Source: Rutidosis leptorrhynchoides (taxonomy: Eukaryota > Streptophyta > Magnoliopsida > Asterales > Asteraceae). Taken from it: a DNA stretch of 64,000 bases. The DNA is taken from the NCBI RefSeq assembly GCF_046630445.1, contig NC_092333.1, positions 709,608,501 through 709,672,500 of the forward strand, read 5' to 3'. Under the pieces are notes generated by a model. That model saw nothing but the letters and a program-made list of their open reading frames with translations. It was not told the origin of the DNA and did no database searches. The position numbers and the translations under genes were made by a program. Each line of letters starts with the position of its first letter. The stretch's first letter is position 1. This document shows, one piece after another, positions 31,397-44,502 of this stretch.

Positions 31397-34300
31397 TGTA
31401 GTGACCCGAACTTTTCCATGTTTATATATATTAATTGAGATTGATATTTACATGATTAAATGTTTCCAACATGTTAAGCAATCAAACTTTTTAAGACTTG
31501 ATTAATTGAAATATGTTTCATATAGACAATTGACCACCCAAGTTGATCGGTGATTCACGAACGTTAAAACTTGTAAAAACTATATGATGACATATATATG
31601 GATATATATATATAGTTAACATGATACTATGATAAGAAAACATATCATAAAGTATATTAACAATGAACTACATATGTAAAAACAAGACTACTAACTTAAT
31701 GATTTTTAAACGAGACATATATGTAACGATTATCGTTGTAAAGACATTTAATGTATATATATCATATTAAGAGATATTCATACATGATAATATCATGATA
31801 ATATAATAATTTAAAATCTCATTTGATATTATAAACATTGGGTTAACAACATTTAACAAGATCGTTAACCTAAAGGTTTCAAAACAACACTTACATGTAA
31901 CGACTAACGATGACTTAACGACTCAGTTAAAATGTATATACATGTAGTGTTTTAATATGTATTTATACACTTTTGAAAGACTTCAATACACTTATCAAAA
32001 TACTTCTACTTAACAAAAATGCTTACAATTACATCCTCGTTCAGTTTCATCAACAATTCTACTCGTATGCACCCGTATTCGTACTCGTACAATACACAGC
32101 TTTTAGATGTATGTACTATTGGTATATACACTCCAATGATCAGCTCTTAGCAGCCCATGTGAGTCACCTAACACATGTGGGAACCATCATTTGGCAACTA
32201 GCATGAAATATCTCATAAAATTACAAAAATATGAGTAATCATTCATGACTTATTTACATGAAAACAAAATTACATATCCTTTATATCTAATCCATACACC
32301 AACGACCAAAAACACCTACAAACACTTTCATTCTTCAATTTTCTTCATCTAATTGATCTCTCTCAAGTTCTATCTTCAAGTTCTAAGTGTTCTTCATAAA
32401 TTCCAAAAGTTCTAGTTTCATAAAATCAAGAATACTTTCAAGTTTGCTAGCTCACTTCCAATCTTGTAAGGTGATCATCCAACCTCAAGAAATCTTTGTT
32501 TCTTACAGTAGGTTATCATTCTAATACAAGGTAATAATCATATTCAAACTTTGGTTCAATTTCTATAACTATAACAATCTTATTTCAAGTGATGATCTTA
32601 CTTGAACTTGTTTTCGTGTCATGATTCTGCTTCAAGAACTTCGATCCATCCAAGGATCCATTGAAGCTAGATCCATTTTTCTCTTTTCCAGTAGGTTTAT
32701 CCAAGGAAATTAAGGTAGTAATGATGTTCATAACATCATTCGATTCATACATATAAAGCTATCTTATTCGAAGGTTTAAACTTGTAATCACTCGAACATA
32801 GTTTAGTTAATTCTAAACTTGTTCGCAAACAAAAGTTAATCCTTCTAACTTGACTTTTAAAATCAACTAAACACATGTTCTATATCTATATGATATGCTA
32901 ACTTAATGATTTAAAACCTGGAAACACGAAAAACACCGTAAAACCGGATTTACGCCGTCGTAGTAACACCGCGGGCTGTTTTGGGTTAGTTAATTAAAAA
33001 CTATGATAAACTTTGATTTAAAAGTTGTTATCCTGAGAAAATGATTTTTATTATGAACATGAAACTATATCCAAAAATTATGGTTAAACTCAAAGTGGAA
33101 GTATGTTTTCTAAAATGGTCATCTAGACGTCGTTCTTTCGACTGAAATGACTACCTTTACAAAAACGACTTGTAACTTATTTTTCCGACTATAAACCTAT
33201 ACTTTTTCTGTTTAGATTCATAAAATAGAGTTCAATATGAAACCATAGCAATTTGATTCACTCAAAACGGATTTAAAATGAAGAAGTTATGGGTAAAACA
33301 AGATTGGATAATTTTTCTCATTTTAGCTACGTGAAAATTGGTAACAAATCTATTCCAACCATAACTTAATCAACTTGTATTGTATATTATGTAATCTTGA
33401 GATACCATAGACACGTATACAATGTTTCGACCTATCATGTCGACACATCTATATATATTTCGGAACAACCATAGACACTCTATATGTGAATGTTGGAGTT
33501 AGCTATACAGGGTTGAGGTTGATTCCAAAATATATATAGTTTGAGTTGTGATCAATACTGAGATACGTATACACTGGGTCGTGGATTGATTCAAGATAAT
33601 ATTTATCGATTTATTTCTGTACATCTAACTGCGGACAACTAGTTATAGGTTACTAACGAGGACAGCTGACTTAATAAACTTAAAACATCAAAATATATTA
33701 AAAGTGTTGTAAATATATTTTGAACATACTTTAATATATATGTATATATTGTTATAGGTTCGTGAATCAACAGTGGCCAAGTCTTACTTCCCGACGAAGT
33801 AAAAATCTGTGAAAGTGAGTTATAGTCCCACTTTTAAAATCTAATATTTTTGGGATGAGAATACATGCAGGTTTTATAAATGATTTACAAAATAGACACA
33901 AGTACGTGAAACTACATTCTATGGTTGAATTATCAAAATCGAATATGCCCCTTTTTATTAAGTCTGGTAATCTAAGAATTAGGGAACAGACACCCTAATT
34001 GACGCGAATCCTAAAGATAGATCTATTGGGCCTAACAAACCCCATCCAAAGTACCGGATGCTTTAGTACTTCGAAATTTATATCATATCCGAAGGGTGTC
34101 CCGGAATGATGGGGATATTCTTATATATGCATCTTGTTATTGTCGGTTACCAGGTGTTCACCATATGAATGATTTTTATCTCTATGTATGGGATGTGTAT
34201 TGAAATATGAAATCTTGTGGTCTATTGTTACGATTTGATATATATAGGTTAAACCTATAACTTACCAACATTTTTCTTGACGTTTAAAGCATGTTTATTC

Positions 34301-34648
34301 TCAGGTGAATATTAAGAGCTTCCGCTGTTGCATACTAAAATAAGGACAAGATTTGGAGTCCATGTTTGTATGATATTGTGTAAAAACTGCATTCAAGAAA
34401 CTGATTTTGATGTAACATATTTGTATTGTAAACCATTATGTAATGGTCGTGTGTAAACAGGATATTTTAGATTATCATTATTTGATAATCTACGTAAAGC
34501 TTTTTAAACCTTTATTTATGAAATAAAGGTTATGGTTTGTTTTAAAAATGAATGCAGTCTTTGAAAAACGTCTCATATAGAGGTCAAAACCTCGCAACGA
34601 AATCAATTAATATGGAACGTTTTTAATCAATAAGAACGGGACATTTCA
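31397..34648 (+). repeat. 5' LTR of the young Tekay element
   Basis: 3252 bp, TG...CA ends, collinear with 41246-44497. It holds the 13-mer TGAGAATACATGC at 33856-33868. Short open frames inside (such as 31973-32206) are mirrored in the 3' LTR and are not genes. Confidence 0.95.
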
Positions 34649-34649
34649 G

Positions 34650-34667
34650 TTGGTATCCGAGCGTTGG
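34650..34667 (+). other. Primer-binding site, initiator tRNA-Met type
   Basis: TGGTATCCGAGCGTTGG begins one base behind the LTR end. It matches the usual TGGTATCAGAGC of tRNA-iMet-primed elements with one difference in that core. Confidence 0.75.
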
Positions 34668-34858
34668 TCTTAGAGAACCAGAAAATTTGCATTAGTGTGT
34701 CTTATCGAGTTTGTTAGGATGCATTAGTGAGTCTGGACTTCGACCGTGTTTACTTGAAAAATGATTGCTTAACAAATTTTGTTGGAAACTATATATTTTT
34801 AACATGTGAATATTATGTGATATATTAATCTCTTAACGCGTTTGATATTATGTGATAG

Positions 34859-35473
34859 ATGTCTACCTCTAGAACAAGTCCCATTGACTCACCTAATAAT
34901 AATGAAGAGTCAAATGTAAATTGGAATGATTCGTGGACTGATTCACAAGTTCCCGAAGAGGAACCGGAAGAAGAGTCGGAACCGGAAGAAGAATCGGAAC
35001 CGGAAGAAGAATCGGAACCGGATGAAGAAATAGAACCGGTGGGGGAAATAATAAAACGGTTAAGTAAAAGAAAATCCTCAACCAACCGACCAAGGTTAAT
35101 TATGGTCAATGGTGTTTCCGCCAAGGAAGCAAAATATTGGGAGGATTACCAATTCTCCGATGAATCGGATTCCGACGAGAATTCCGATGATGTTATAGAA
35201 ATTACCCCAACTGAATTTAAAAAGGCAAAAGAAAATAATAAGGGAAAGGGCATAAAAATAGAGAAATCTAATTCCAACCCTGATGAACTTTATATGTATC
35301 GTCAACGCCCGAAGTCCTTAAGTTGTAACAATGACCCGGGAACCTCTAAACCACCAGGTTTTTCTAAACCAATGTGGACAACGACGGCTCGTATTAGGGG
35401 AACATTATATATCCCTAGAAACTTGGAAAAACGAACCAAAACCGAAGAAGAAGAAACGAGCGATTCGGAATAA
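34859..35473 (+). CDS. Acidic low-complexity ORF in the leader of the young Tekay element
   Basis: The 204-residue ORF starts at an ATG directly behind a TGATAG acceptor-like string. Residues 30-60 repeat a PEEESE unit (four imperfect tandem 18-bp units). A basic patch (IIKRLSKRKSSTNRP) and further Asp/Ser-rich segments follow (SDESDSDENSDD), with an acidic end. The protein is predicted to be disordered and I do not recognise a domain. Additional ORFs between primer site and gag are known from several plant LTR elements; their functions are mostly unknown. Confidence 0.6.
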   Translation: MSTSRTSPIDSPNNNEESNVNWNDSWTDSQVPEEEPEEESEPEEESEPEEESEPDEEIEPVGEIIKRLSKRKSSTNRPRLIMVNGVSAKEAKYWEDYQFSDESDSDENSDDVIEITPTEFKKAKENNKGKGIKIEKSNSNPDELYMYRQRPKSLSCNNDPGTSKPPGFSKPMWTTTARIRGTLYIPRNLEKRTKTEEEETSDSE

Positions 35474-35610
35474 GATAGTTGTATTCGTGTGGTGTAATAT
35501 ATGTAATATAGTGTTCTTATGCTTTATGATATATGTAAAAAATTGCTTGTATTAATAAGTATTTTTTTATGAATCTAACTCTTGTCTATTTTACAGTTTA
35601 AAAACACAAA

Positions 35611-36294
35611 ATGGATAGACAACCCAATATTTTAAGAGACCTACCCGGAGACATGATTGATGAAATCTTGTCTAGAGTCGGCCAGAATTCCTCGGCACAA
35701 CTATTTAAGGCGAGATCAGTTTGTAAGACATTCGAAGAACGTTCCAAGAATGTCTTGGTTTATAAGAGACTTTCGTTTGAAAGATGGGGGATATCACATT
35801 GGGAAACCCATAAGTTACGATGTGTTTACTTTGACGCATATATTGCGGGGAACCCAAATGCTATTTTACGCAACGGGTTAAGAAATTATTTTGACTCAAT
35901 ATATCCGAATATTGGACTTCGTGATTTAGAAAAAGCGGCTAACATGCAACATAAAGAAGCATGTTATGCTTACGGATTAGTAATGTTCGCTTCTCACCAA
36001 AGTGAGAACAAGAACATCGGGCTACAACTATTAAACAAAACGTTTCCACAAGTGACGGAGTCGGTAATTGGGGTAAGAAATGAGGTTTTTAGATTATTAC
36101 GGGACTTTTGGACATTACGTAACCCTCGTCCCTTTGATGACGTTACAACACGTTGTCTTATCAACGGCCATAACGGTTATGTTGCACAAGACCAAGGATG
36201 GGAAGTAGTCCTAGTAAAACCAGAATGCATGACTTGTTTCTGGACGTATGAATTACGTGTCTTTATTGCCTTTGCTGAACGACTTGTGTACTAG
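35611..36294 (+). CDS. F-box protein captured in a Tekay element
   Basis: The 227-residue intact ORF lies between the primer site and gag. Residues 6-50 form an F-box: LRDLPGDMIDEILSRVG, then LFKARSVCKTFEE. The middle (residues about 105-145, DLEKAANMQHKEACYAYGLVMFAS) and the C-terminus resemble plant F-box proteins of the At2g35280 type, with their Sel1/TPR-like helical segment. A host F-box protein joins SKP1 in an SCF ubiquitin ligase; what it would do for the element is unknown. An acceptor-like CTATTTTACAG (35585-35595) precedes the ATG at 35611, so expression from a spliced message is possible. It has no introns, as expected for a captured mRNA. Confidence 0.75.
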   Translation: MDRQPNILRDLPGDMIDEILSRVGQNSSAQLFKARSVCKTFEERSKNVLVYKRLSFERWGISHWETHKLRCVYFDAYIAGNPNAILRNGLRNYFDSIYPNIGLRDLEKAANMQHKEACYAYGLVMFASHQSENKNIGLQLLNKTFPQVTESVIGVRNEVFRLLRDFWTLRNPRPFDDVTTRCLINGHNGYVAQDQGWEVVLVKPECMTCFWTYELRVFIAFAERLVY

Positions 36295-36482
36295 CTAGAA
36301 TCGTCTTCACAACTATCTTGTATCAAAGTTATTGTGTGCTATATTTCATGCTTTATGTAAAATAAGCGGTATTGTAAGTTTGTAAAATATTGTATAAAAG
36401 TTTGAACGCGAAATATTATTATAATCAGTTTTTCATATAGAATTGTAGTAGTTGAATTGTATATTAGCTACTAAGTATGAAC

Positions 36483-36498
36483 TTAACGGGTAGGTACT
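36483..36498 (+). repeat. Internal copy of the polypurine-tract region
   Basis: TTAACGGGTAGGTACT matches 41231-41246, the sequence directly in front of the 3' LTR, over 16 bases. Here it continues into CTACCCG, giving a palindrome CGGGTAG-GTA-CTACCCG. It sits between the F-box ORF and gag. Confidence 0.85.
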
Positions 36499-36635
36499 AC
36501 CCGAATTTAAACTTATAAAACGCTAATATGAAGAAAAAGCTTTTATAAATGAGTTCATATTATGCTACGAAATACTATTAACTACTCTTAATATTCTGTA
36601 TGATTAACTTGTTCCATTTAACTATTTTGAAGGAA

Positions 36636-39600
36636 ATGGCACCGACTACTCGACACACCGTGAATATGAATGAAGAGGAATTCCGTACTTTTCTAGCTTC
36701 AAACATAGCCGCAGTACAGGCTGCGCTACATACCAACAATAACCTTGGATCTAGCAGTACAGGAAATCGTGTAGGATGCACCTACAAAGAATTCACTGCC
36801 TGCAAACCTTTGGAATTTGATGGAACTGAAGGACCAATCGGATTGAAACGGTGGACCGAGAAGGTCGAATCGGTGTTTGCCATAAGTAAGTGTACTGAAG
36901 AGGACAAAGTAAAGTACGCTACGCATACCTTCACAGGTTCTGCGTTAACATGGTGGAATACCTATCTAGAGCAAGTGGGACAAGACGATGCGTACGCACT
37001 ACCGTGGTCAGCATTCAAGCACTTGATGAACGAGAAGTACCGTCCCAGAACCGAGGTCAATAAGCTCAAGACAGAACTTAGAGGGTTACGAACCCAAGGA
37101 TTTGATATTACCACGTACGAAAGACGATTCACAGAATTGTGCCTATTGTGTCCGGGAGCATTCGAAGATGAGGAAGAGAAGATCGACGCGTTTGTGAAAG
37201 GATTACCGGAAAGAATCCAAGAAGATATAAGTTCACACGAGCCCGCCTCCATACAACATGCATGTAGAATGGCTCACAAACTAGTGAACCAGATTGAAGA
37301 AAGAATTAAAGAACAGACTGCTGAAGAGGCCAATGTGAAGCAAGTCAAAAGAAAGTGGGAGGAAAACGGTGATAAGAATCACCAATACAACAACAACAGC
37401 AATTACAACAATAATCGCAACAATTATCCCAACAATCGCAACATCAATCGCAACTACAACAAACGGCCCAACAACAACAACAACAACAACAACAGCAACT
37501 ACAACAATCATCCCAACAACAATAATAACCGCAACAACAACAACAATCAGAAGCAGCTATGCCAAAGGTGTGAAAAGAATCACTCGGGGTTCTGCACCAA
37601 ATTTTGCAACAAGTGTAAAAGAAATGGTCATAGCGCGGCGAAGTGTGAGGTCTACGGACCAGGGGTTAATAGAACGAAAGGAACAAATGGTGTCGGAACG
37701 AGTAATGGCGGAGCAAGTAGTGTCGGAGCAAGTTATGCCAATGTAGTTTGTTATAAATGTGGAAAACCGGGCCACATTATTAGAAATTGCCCGAACCAGG
37801 AGAACACGAATGGACAAGGCCGTGGAAGAGTTTTCAATATTAATGCGGCAGAGGCACAGGAAGACCCGGAGCTTGTTACGGGTACGTTTCTTATTGACAA
37901 TAAATCTGCTTACGTTTTATTTGATTCGGGTGCGGATAGAAGCTATATGAGTAGAGATTTTTGTGCTAAATTAAGTTGTCCATTGACGCCTTTGGATAGT
38001 AAATTTTTACTCGAATTAGCAAATGGTAAATTAATTTCAGCAGATAATATATGTCGGAATCGAGAAATTAAACTGGTTAGCGAAACATTTAAGATTGATT
38101 TGATACCAGTAGAGTTAGGGAGTTTTGATGTGATAATCGGTATGGACTGGTTGAAAGAAGTGAAAGCAGAGATCGTCTGTTACAAAAATGCAATTCGCAT
38201 TATACGAGAAAAAGGAAAACCCTTAATGGTGTACGGAGAAAAGGGCAACACGAAGCTACATCTTATTAGTAATTTGAAGGCACAAAAACTAATAAGAAAA
38301 GGTTGCTATGCTGTTCTAGCACACGTCGAGAAAGTACAAACTGAAGAAAAGAGCATCAATGATGTTCCCATTGCAAAAGAATTTCCCGATGTATTTCCGA
38401 AAGAATTACCGGGATTACCCCCACACCGATCCGTTGAATTTCAAATAGATCTTGTACCAGGAGCTGCACCAATAGCTCGTGCTCCTTACAGACTCGCACC
38501 CAGCGAAATGAAAGAACCGCAAAGCCAATTACAAGAACTTTTAGAGCGTGGTTTCATTCGACCAAGCACATCACCGTGGGGAGCTCCTGTTTTGTTTGTC
38601 AAGAAGAAAGATGGTACATTCAGGTTGTGTATCGACTACCGAGAGTTGAACAAACTTACCATCAAGAACCGCTACCCACTACCGAGAATCGATGACTTAT
38701 TTGATCAACTACAAGGCTCGTCTGTTTATTCAAAGATTGACTTACGTTCCGGGTATCATCAAATGCGGGTGAAAGAAGATGATATTCCAAAGACTGCTTT
38801 CAGAACACGTTACGGTCATCACGAGTTTATGGTCATGCCGTTTGGTTTAACTAATGCACCAGCTGTGTTCATGGACCTTATGAACCGAGTGTGTGGACCA
38901 TACCTTGACAAGTTTGTCATTGTTTTCATTGATGACATACTTATTTACTCAAAGAATGACCAAGAACACGGTGAACATTTGAGAAAGGTGTTAGAAGTAT
39001 TGAGGAAGGAAGAATTGTACGCTAAGTTTTCAAAGTGTGCATTTTGGTTGGAAGAAGTTCAATTCCTCGGTCACATAGTGAACAAAGAAGGTATTAAGGT
39101 GGATCCGGCAAAGATAGAAACTGTTGAAAAGTGGGAAACCCCGAAAACTCCGAAACACATACGCCAGTTTTTAGGACTAGCTGGTTACTACAGAAGGTTC
39201 ATCCAAGACTTTTCCAGAATAGCAAAACCCTTGACTGCATTAACGCATAAAGGGAAGAAATTTGAATGGAATGATGAACAAGAGAAAGCGTTTCAGTTAT
39301 TGAAGAAAAAGCTAACTACGGCACCTATATTGTCATTGCCTGAAGGGAATGATGATTTTGTGATTTATTGTGATGCATCAAAGCAAGGTCTCGGTTGTGT
39401 ATTAATGCAACGAACGAAGGTGATTGCTTATGCGTCTAGACAATTGAAGATTCACGAACAAAATTATACGACGCATGATTTGGAATTAGGCGCGGTTGTT
39501 TTTGCATTAAAGACTTGGAGGCACTACTTATATGGGGTCAAAAGTATTATATATACTGACCACAAAAGTCTTCAACACATATTTAATCAGAAACAACTGA

Positions 39601-41210
39601 ATATGAGGCAGCGTAGGTGGATTGAATTATTGAATGATTACGACTTTGAGATTCGTTACCACCCGGGGAAGGCAAATGTGGTAGCCGATGCCTTGAGCAG
39701 GAAGGACAGAGAACCCATTCGAGTAAAATCTATGAATATAATGATTCATAATAACATTACTACTCAAATAAAGGAGGCGCAACAAGGAGTTTTAAAAGAG
39801 GGAAATTTAAAGGATGAAATACCCAAAGGATCGGAGAAGCATCTTAATATTCGGGAAGACGGAACCCGGTATAGGGCTGAAAGGATTTGGGTACCAAAAT
39901 TTGGAGATATGAGAGAAATGGTACTTAGAGAAGCTCATAAAACCAGATACTCAATACATCCTGGAACGGGGAAGATGTACAAGGATCTCAAGAAACATTT
40001 TTGGTGGCCGGGTATGAAAGCCGATGTTGCTAAATACGTAGGAGAATGTTTGACGTGTTCTAAGGTCAAAGCTGAGCATCAGAAACCATCAGGTCTACTT
40101 CAACAACCCGAAATCCCGGAATGGAAATGGGAAAACATTACCATGGATTTCATCACTAAATTGCCAAGGACTGCAAGTGGTTTTGATACTATTTGGGTAA
40201 TAGTTGATCGTCTCACCAAATCAGCACACTTCCTACCAATAAGAGAAGATGACAAGATGGAGAAGTTAGCACGACTGTATTTGAAGGAAGTCGTCTCCAG
40301 ACATGGAATACCAATCTCTATTATCTCTGATAGGGATGGCAGATTTATTTCAAGATTCTGGCAGACATTACAGCAAGCATTAGGAACTCGTCTAGACATG
40401 AGTACTGCCTATCATCCACAAACTGATGGGCAGAGCGAAAGGACGATACAAACGCTTGAAGACATGCTACGAGCATGTGTTATTGATTTCGGAAACAGTT
40501 GGGATCGACATCTACCGTTAGCAGAATTTTCCTACAACAACAGCTACCATTCAAGCATTGAGATGGCGCCGTTTGAAGCACTTTATGGTAGAAAGTGCAG
40601 GTCTCCGATTTGTTGGAGTGAAGTGGGGGATAGACAGATTACGGGTCCGGAGATTATACAAGAAACTACCGAGAAGATCATCCAAATTCAACAACGGTTG
40701 AAAACCGCCCAAAGTCGACAAAAGAGCTACGCTGACATTAAAAGAAAAGATATAGAATTTGAAATTGGAGAGATGGTCATGCTTAAAGTTGCACCTTGGA
40801 AAGGCGTTGTTCGATTTGGTAAACGAGGGAAATTAAATCCAAGGTATATTGGACCATTCAAGATTATTGATCGTGTCGGACCAGTAGCTTACCGACTAGA
40901 GTTACCTCAACAACTCGCGGCTGTACATAACACTTTCCACGTCTCGAATTTAAAGAAATGTTTTGCTAAAGAAGATCTCACTATTCCGTTAGATGAAATC
41001 CAAATCAACGAAAAACTTCAATTCATCGAAGAACCCGTCGAAATAATGGATCGTGAGGTTAAAAGACTTAAGCAAAACAAGATACCAATTGTTAAGGTTC
41101 GATGGAATGCTCGTAGAGGACCCGAGTTCACCTGGGAGCGTGAAGATCAGATGAAGAAGAAATACCCGCATCTATTTCCAGAAGATTCGTCAACACCTTC
41201 AACAGCTTAA
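36636..41210 (+). CDS. gag-pol: Gag-Pol polyprotein of the young Tekay element
   Basis: A single frame of 1524 residues runs from the Met at 36636 (an upstream in-frame Met at 36600 lacks gag features). In order: gag core (residues about 40-240), an Asn-rich low-complexity stretch from CAA repeats, Zn knuckles ([14 protein letters not shown] near residue 372), protease ([12 protein letters not shown] near 430), RT with FIDD at about 764-767, RNase H ([14 protein letters not shown]), integrase with its HHCC segment and the D-D-E core ([28 protein letters not shown]), and a C-terminal chromodomain ([19 protein letters not shown]). The chromodomain places it in the chromovirus/Tekay group, which tends to target heterochromatin. 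It looks whole. Confidence 0.95.
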   Translation: MAPTTRHTVNMNEEEFRTFLASNIAAVQAALHTNNNLGSSSTGNRVGCTYKEFTACKPLEFDGTEGPIGLKRWTEKVESVFAISKCTEEDKVKYATHTFTGSALTWWNTYLEQVGQDDAYALPWSAFKHLMNEKYRPRTEVNKLKTELRGLRTQGFDITTYERRFTELCLLCPGAFEDEEEKIDAFVKGLPERIQEDISSHEPASIQHACRMAHKLVNQIEERIKEQTAEEANVKQVKRKWEENGDKNHQYNNNSNYNNNRNNYPNNRNINRNYNKRPNNNNNNNNSNYNNHPNNNNNRNNNNNQKQLCQRCEKNHSGFCTKFCNKCKRNGHSAAKCEVYGPGVNRTKGTNGVGTSNGGASSVGASYANVVCYKCGKPGHIIRNCPNQENTNGQGRGRVFNINAAEAQEDPELVTGTFLIDNKSAYVLFDSGADRSYMSRDFCAKLSCPLTPLDSKFLLELANGKLISADNICRNREIKLVSETFKIDLIPVELGSFDVIIGMDWLKEVKAEIVCYKNAIRIIREKGKPLMVYGEKGNTKLHLISNLKAQKLIRKGCYAVLAHVEKVQTEEKSINDVPIAKEFPDVFPKELPGLPPHRSVEFQIDLVPGAAPIARAPYRLAPSEMKEPQSQLQELLERGFIRPSTSPWGAPVLFVKKKDGTFRLCIDYRELNKLTIKNRYPLPRIDDLFDQLQGSSVYSKIDLRSGYHQMRVKEDDIPKTAFRTRYGHHEFMVMPFGLTNAPAVFMDLMNRVCGPYLDKFVIVFIDDILIYSKNDQEHGEHLRKVLEVLRKEELYAKFSKCAFWLEEVQFLGHIVNKEGIKVDPAKIETVEKWETPKTPKHIRQFLGLAGYYRRFIQDFSRIAKPLTALTHKGKKFEWNDEQEKAFQLLKKKLTTAPILSLPEGNDDFVIYCDASKQGLGCVLMQRTKVIAYASRQLKIHEQNYTTHDLELGAVVFALKTWRHYLYGVKSIIYTDHKSLQHIFNQKQLNMRQRRWIELLNDYDFEIRYHPGKANVVADALSRKDREPIRVKSMNIMIHNNITTQIKEAQQGVLKEGNLKDEIPKGSEKHLNIREDGTRYRAERIWVPKFGDMREMVLREAHKTRYSIHPGTGKMYKDLKKHFWWPGMKADVAKYVGECLTCSKVKAEHQKPSGLLQQPEIPEWKWENITMDFITKLPRTASGFDTIWVIVDRLTKSAHFLPIREDDKMEKLARLYLKEVVSRHGIPISIISDRDGRFISRFWQTLQQALGTRLDMSTAYHPQTDGQSERTIQTLEDMLRACVIDFGNSWDRHLPLAEFSYNNSYHSSIEMAPFEALYGRKCRSPICWSEVGDRQITGPEIIQETTEKIIQIQQRLKTAQSRQKSYADIKRKDIEFEIGEMVMLKVAPWKGVVRFGKRGKLNPRYIGPFKIIDRVGPVAYRLELPQQLAAVHNTFHVSNLKKCFAKEDLTIPLDEIQINEKLQFIEEPVEIMDREVKRLKQNKIPIVKVRWNARRGPEFTWEREDQMKKKYPHLFPEDSSTPSTA

Positions 41211-41230
41211 AATTTCGGGACGAAATTTAT

Positions 41231-41245
41231 TTAACGGGTAGGTAC
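41231..41245 (+). other. Polypurine-tract region in front of the 3' LTR
   Basis: TTAACGGGTAGGTAC directly precedes the 3' LTR start at 41246 and serves as the plus-strand primer region in this family. Confidence 0.65.
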
Positions 41246-44200
41246 TGTAGTGACCCGAACTTTTCCATGTTTATATATATTAATTGAGATTGATATTTAC
41301 ATGATTAAATGTTTCCAACATGTTAAGCAATCAAACTTTTTAAGACTTGATTAATTGAAATATGTTTCATATAGACAATTGACCACCCAAGTTGATCGGT
41401 GATTCACGAACGTTAAAACTTGTAAAAACTATATGATGACATATATATGGATATATATATATAGTTAACATGATACTATGATAAGAAAACATATCATAAA
41501 GTATATTAACAATGAACTACATATGTAAAAACAAGACTACTAACTTAATGATTTTTAAACGAGACATATATGTAACGATTATCGTTGTAAAGACATTTAA
41601 TGTATATATATCATATTAAGAGATATTCATACATGATAATATCATGATAATATAATAATTTAAAATCTCATTTGATATTATAAACATTGGGTTAACAACA
41701 TTTAACAAGATCGTTAAGCTAAAGGTTTCAAAACAACACTTACATGTAACGACTAACGATGACTTAACGACTCAGTTAAAATGTATATACATGTAGTGTT
41801 TTAATATGTATTTATACACTTTTGAAATACTTCAATACACTTATCAAAATACTTCTACTTAACAAAAATGCTTACAATTACATCCTCGTTCAGTTTCATC
41901 AACAATTCTACGCGTATGCACCCGTATTCGTACTCGTACAATACACAGCTTTTAGATGTATGTACTATTGGTATATACACTCCAATGATCAGCTCTTAGC
42001 AGCCCATGTGAGTCACCTAACACATGTGGGAACCATCATTTGGCAACTAGCATGAAATATCTCATAAAATTACAAAAATATGAGTAATCATTCATGACTT
42101 ATTTACATGAAAACAAAATTACATATCCTTTATATCTAATCCATACACCAACGACCAAAAACACCTACAAACACTTTCATTCTTCAATTTTCTTCATCTA
42201 ATTGATCTCTCTCAAGTTCTATCTTCAAGTTCTAAGTGTTCTTCATAAATTCCAAAAGTTCTAGTTTCATAAAATCAAGAATACTTTCAAGTTTGCTAGC
42301 TCACTTCCAATCTTGTAAGGTGATCATCCAACCTCAAGAAATCTTTGTTTCTTACAGTAGGTTATCATTCTAATACAAGGTAATAATCATATTCAAACTT
42401 TGGTTCAATTTCTATAACTATAACAATCTTATTTCAAGTGATGATCTTACTTGAACTTGTTTTCGTGTCATGATTCTGCTTCAAGAACTTCGATCCATCC
42501 AAGGATCCATTGAAGCTAGATCCATTTTTCTCTTTTCCAGTAGGTTTATCCAAGGAAATTAAGGTAGTAATGATGTTCATAACATCATTCGATTCATACA
42601 TATAAAGCTATCTTATTCGAAGGTTTAAACTTGTAATCACTAGAACATAGTTTAGTTAATTCTAAACTTGTTCGCAAACAAAAGTTAATCCTTCTAACTT
42701 GACTTTTAAAATCAACTAAACACATGTTCTATATCTATATGATATGCTAACTTAATGATTTAAAACCTGGAAACACGAAAAACACCGTAAAACCGGATTT
42801 ACGCCGTCGTAGTAACACCGCGGGCTGTTTTGGGTTAGTTAATTAAAAACTATGATAAACTTTGATTTAAAAGTTGTTATCCTGAGAAAATGATTTTTAT
42901 TATGAACATGAAACTATATCCAAAAATTATGGTTAAACTCAAAGTGGAAGTATGTTTTCTAAAATGGTCATCTAGACGTCGTTCTTTCGACTGAAATGAC
43001 TACCTTTACAAAAACGACTTGTAACTTATTTTTCCGACTATAAACCTATACTTTTTCTGTTTAGATTCATAAAATAGAGTTCAATATGAAACCATAGCAA
43101 TTTGATTCACTCAAAACGGATTTAAAATGAAGAAGTTATGGGTAAAACAAGATTGGATAATTTTTCTCATTTTAGCTACGTGAAAATTGGTAACAAATCT
43201 ATTCCAACCATAACTTAATCAACTTGTATTGTATATTATGTAATCTTGAGATACCATAGACACGTATACAATGTTTCGACCTATCATGTCGACACATCTA
43301 TATATATTTCGGAACAACCATAGACACTCAATATGTGAATGTTGGAGTTAGCTATACAGGGTTGAGGTTGATTCCAAAATATATATAGTTTGAGTTGTGA
43401 TCAATACTGAGATACGTATACACTGGGTCGTGGATTGATTCAAGATAATATTTATCGATTTATTTCTGTACATCTAACTGCGGACAACTAGTTATAGGTT
43501 ACTAACGAGGACAGCTGACTTAATAAACTTAAAACATCAAAATATATTAAAAGTGTTGTAAATATATTTTGAACATACTTTAATATATATGTATATATTG
43601 TTATAGGTTCGTGAATCAACAGTGGCCAAGTCTTACTTCCCGACGAAGTAAAAATCTGTGAAAGTGAGTTATAGTCCCACTTTTAAAATCTAATATTTTT
43701 GGGATGAGAATACATGCAGGTTTTATAAATGATTTACAAAATAGACACAAGTACGTGAAACTACATTCTATGGTTGAATTATCAAAATCGAATATGCCCC
43801 TTTTTATTAAGTCTGGTAATCTAAGAATTAGGGAACAGACACCCTAATTGACGCGAATCCTAAAGATAGATCTATTGGGCCTAACAAACCCCATCCAAAG
43901 TACCGGATGCTTTAGTACTTCGAAATTTATATCATATCCGAAGGGTGTCCCGGAATGATGGGGATATTCTTATATATGCATCTTGTTATTGTCGGTTACC
44001 AGGTGTTCACCATATGAATGATTTTTATCTCTATGTATGGGATGTGTATTGAAATATGAAATCTTGTGGTCTATTGTTACGATTTGATATATATAGGTTA
44101 AACCTATAACTCACCAACATTTTTCTTGACGTTTAAAGCATGTTTATTCTCAGGTGAATATTAAGAGCTTCCGCTGTTGCATACTAAAATAAGGACAAGA

Positions 44201-44497
44201 TTTGGAGTCCATGTTTGTATGATATTGTGTAAAAACTGCATTCAAGAAACTGATTTTGATGTAACATATTTGTATTGTAAACCATTATGTAATGGTCGTG
44301 TGTAAACAGGATATTTTAGATTATCATTATTTGATAATCTACGTAAAGCTTTTTAAACCTTTATTTATGAAATAAAGGTTATGGTTTGTTTTAAAAATGA
44401 ATGCAGTCTTTGAAAAACGTCTCATATAGAGGTCAAAACCTCGCAACGAAATCAATTAATATGGAACGTTTTTAATCAATAAGAACGGGACATTTCA
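41246..44497 (+). repeat. 3' LTR of the young Tekay element
   Basis: 3252 bp, nearly identical to 31397-34648, ending GGGACATTTCA before the target duplication ACTTT. Confidence 0.95.
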
Positions 44498-44502
44498 ACT
44501 TT

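Larger units (their letters stand above)
31397..44497 (+). mobile_element. Young Tekay-type Ty3/gypsy chromovirus, looks whole
   Basis: Two LTRs of 3252 bp each start TGTAGTGACCC and end GGGACATTTCA. They bracket a primer site, an acidic ORF, an F-box ORF, a 1524-codon gag-pol ORF and a polypurine region. The 5-bp target duplication ACTTT is exact (31392-31396 and 44498-44502). By eye I count about six differences between the LTRs, roughly 0.2%. With the commonly used rate of 1.3e-8 per site per year this gives on the order of 0.1 million years. No breaks are seen in gag-pol. Confidence 0.95.

Noticed and set aside
37281-37746. Poly-Val and poly-Thr frames within gag of the young element
   Set aside because: They are other-frame readings of the CAA-repeat track that encodes the Asn-rich part of gag.
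31973-42055. Two nearly identical 77-codon frames at 31973-32206 and 41822-42055
   Set aside because: They recur only because they lie at the same position of the two LTRs; no family features.
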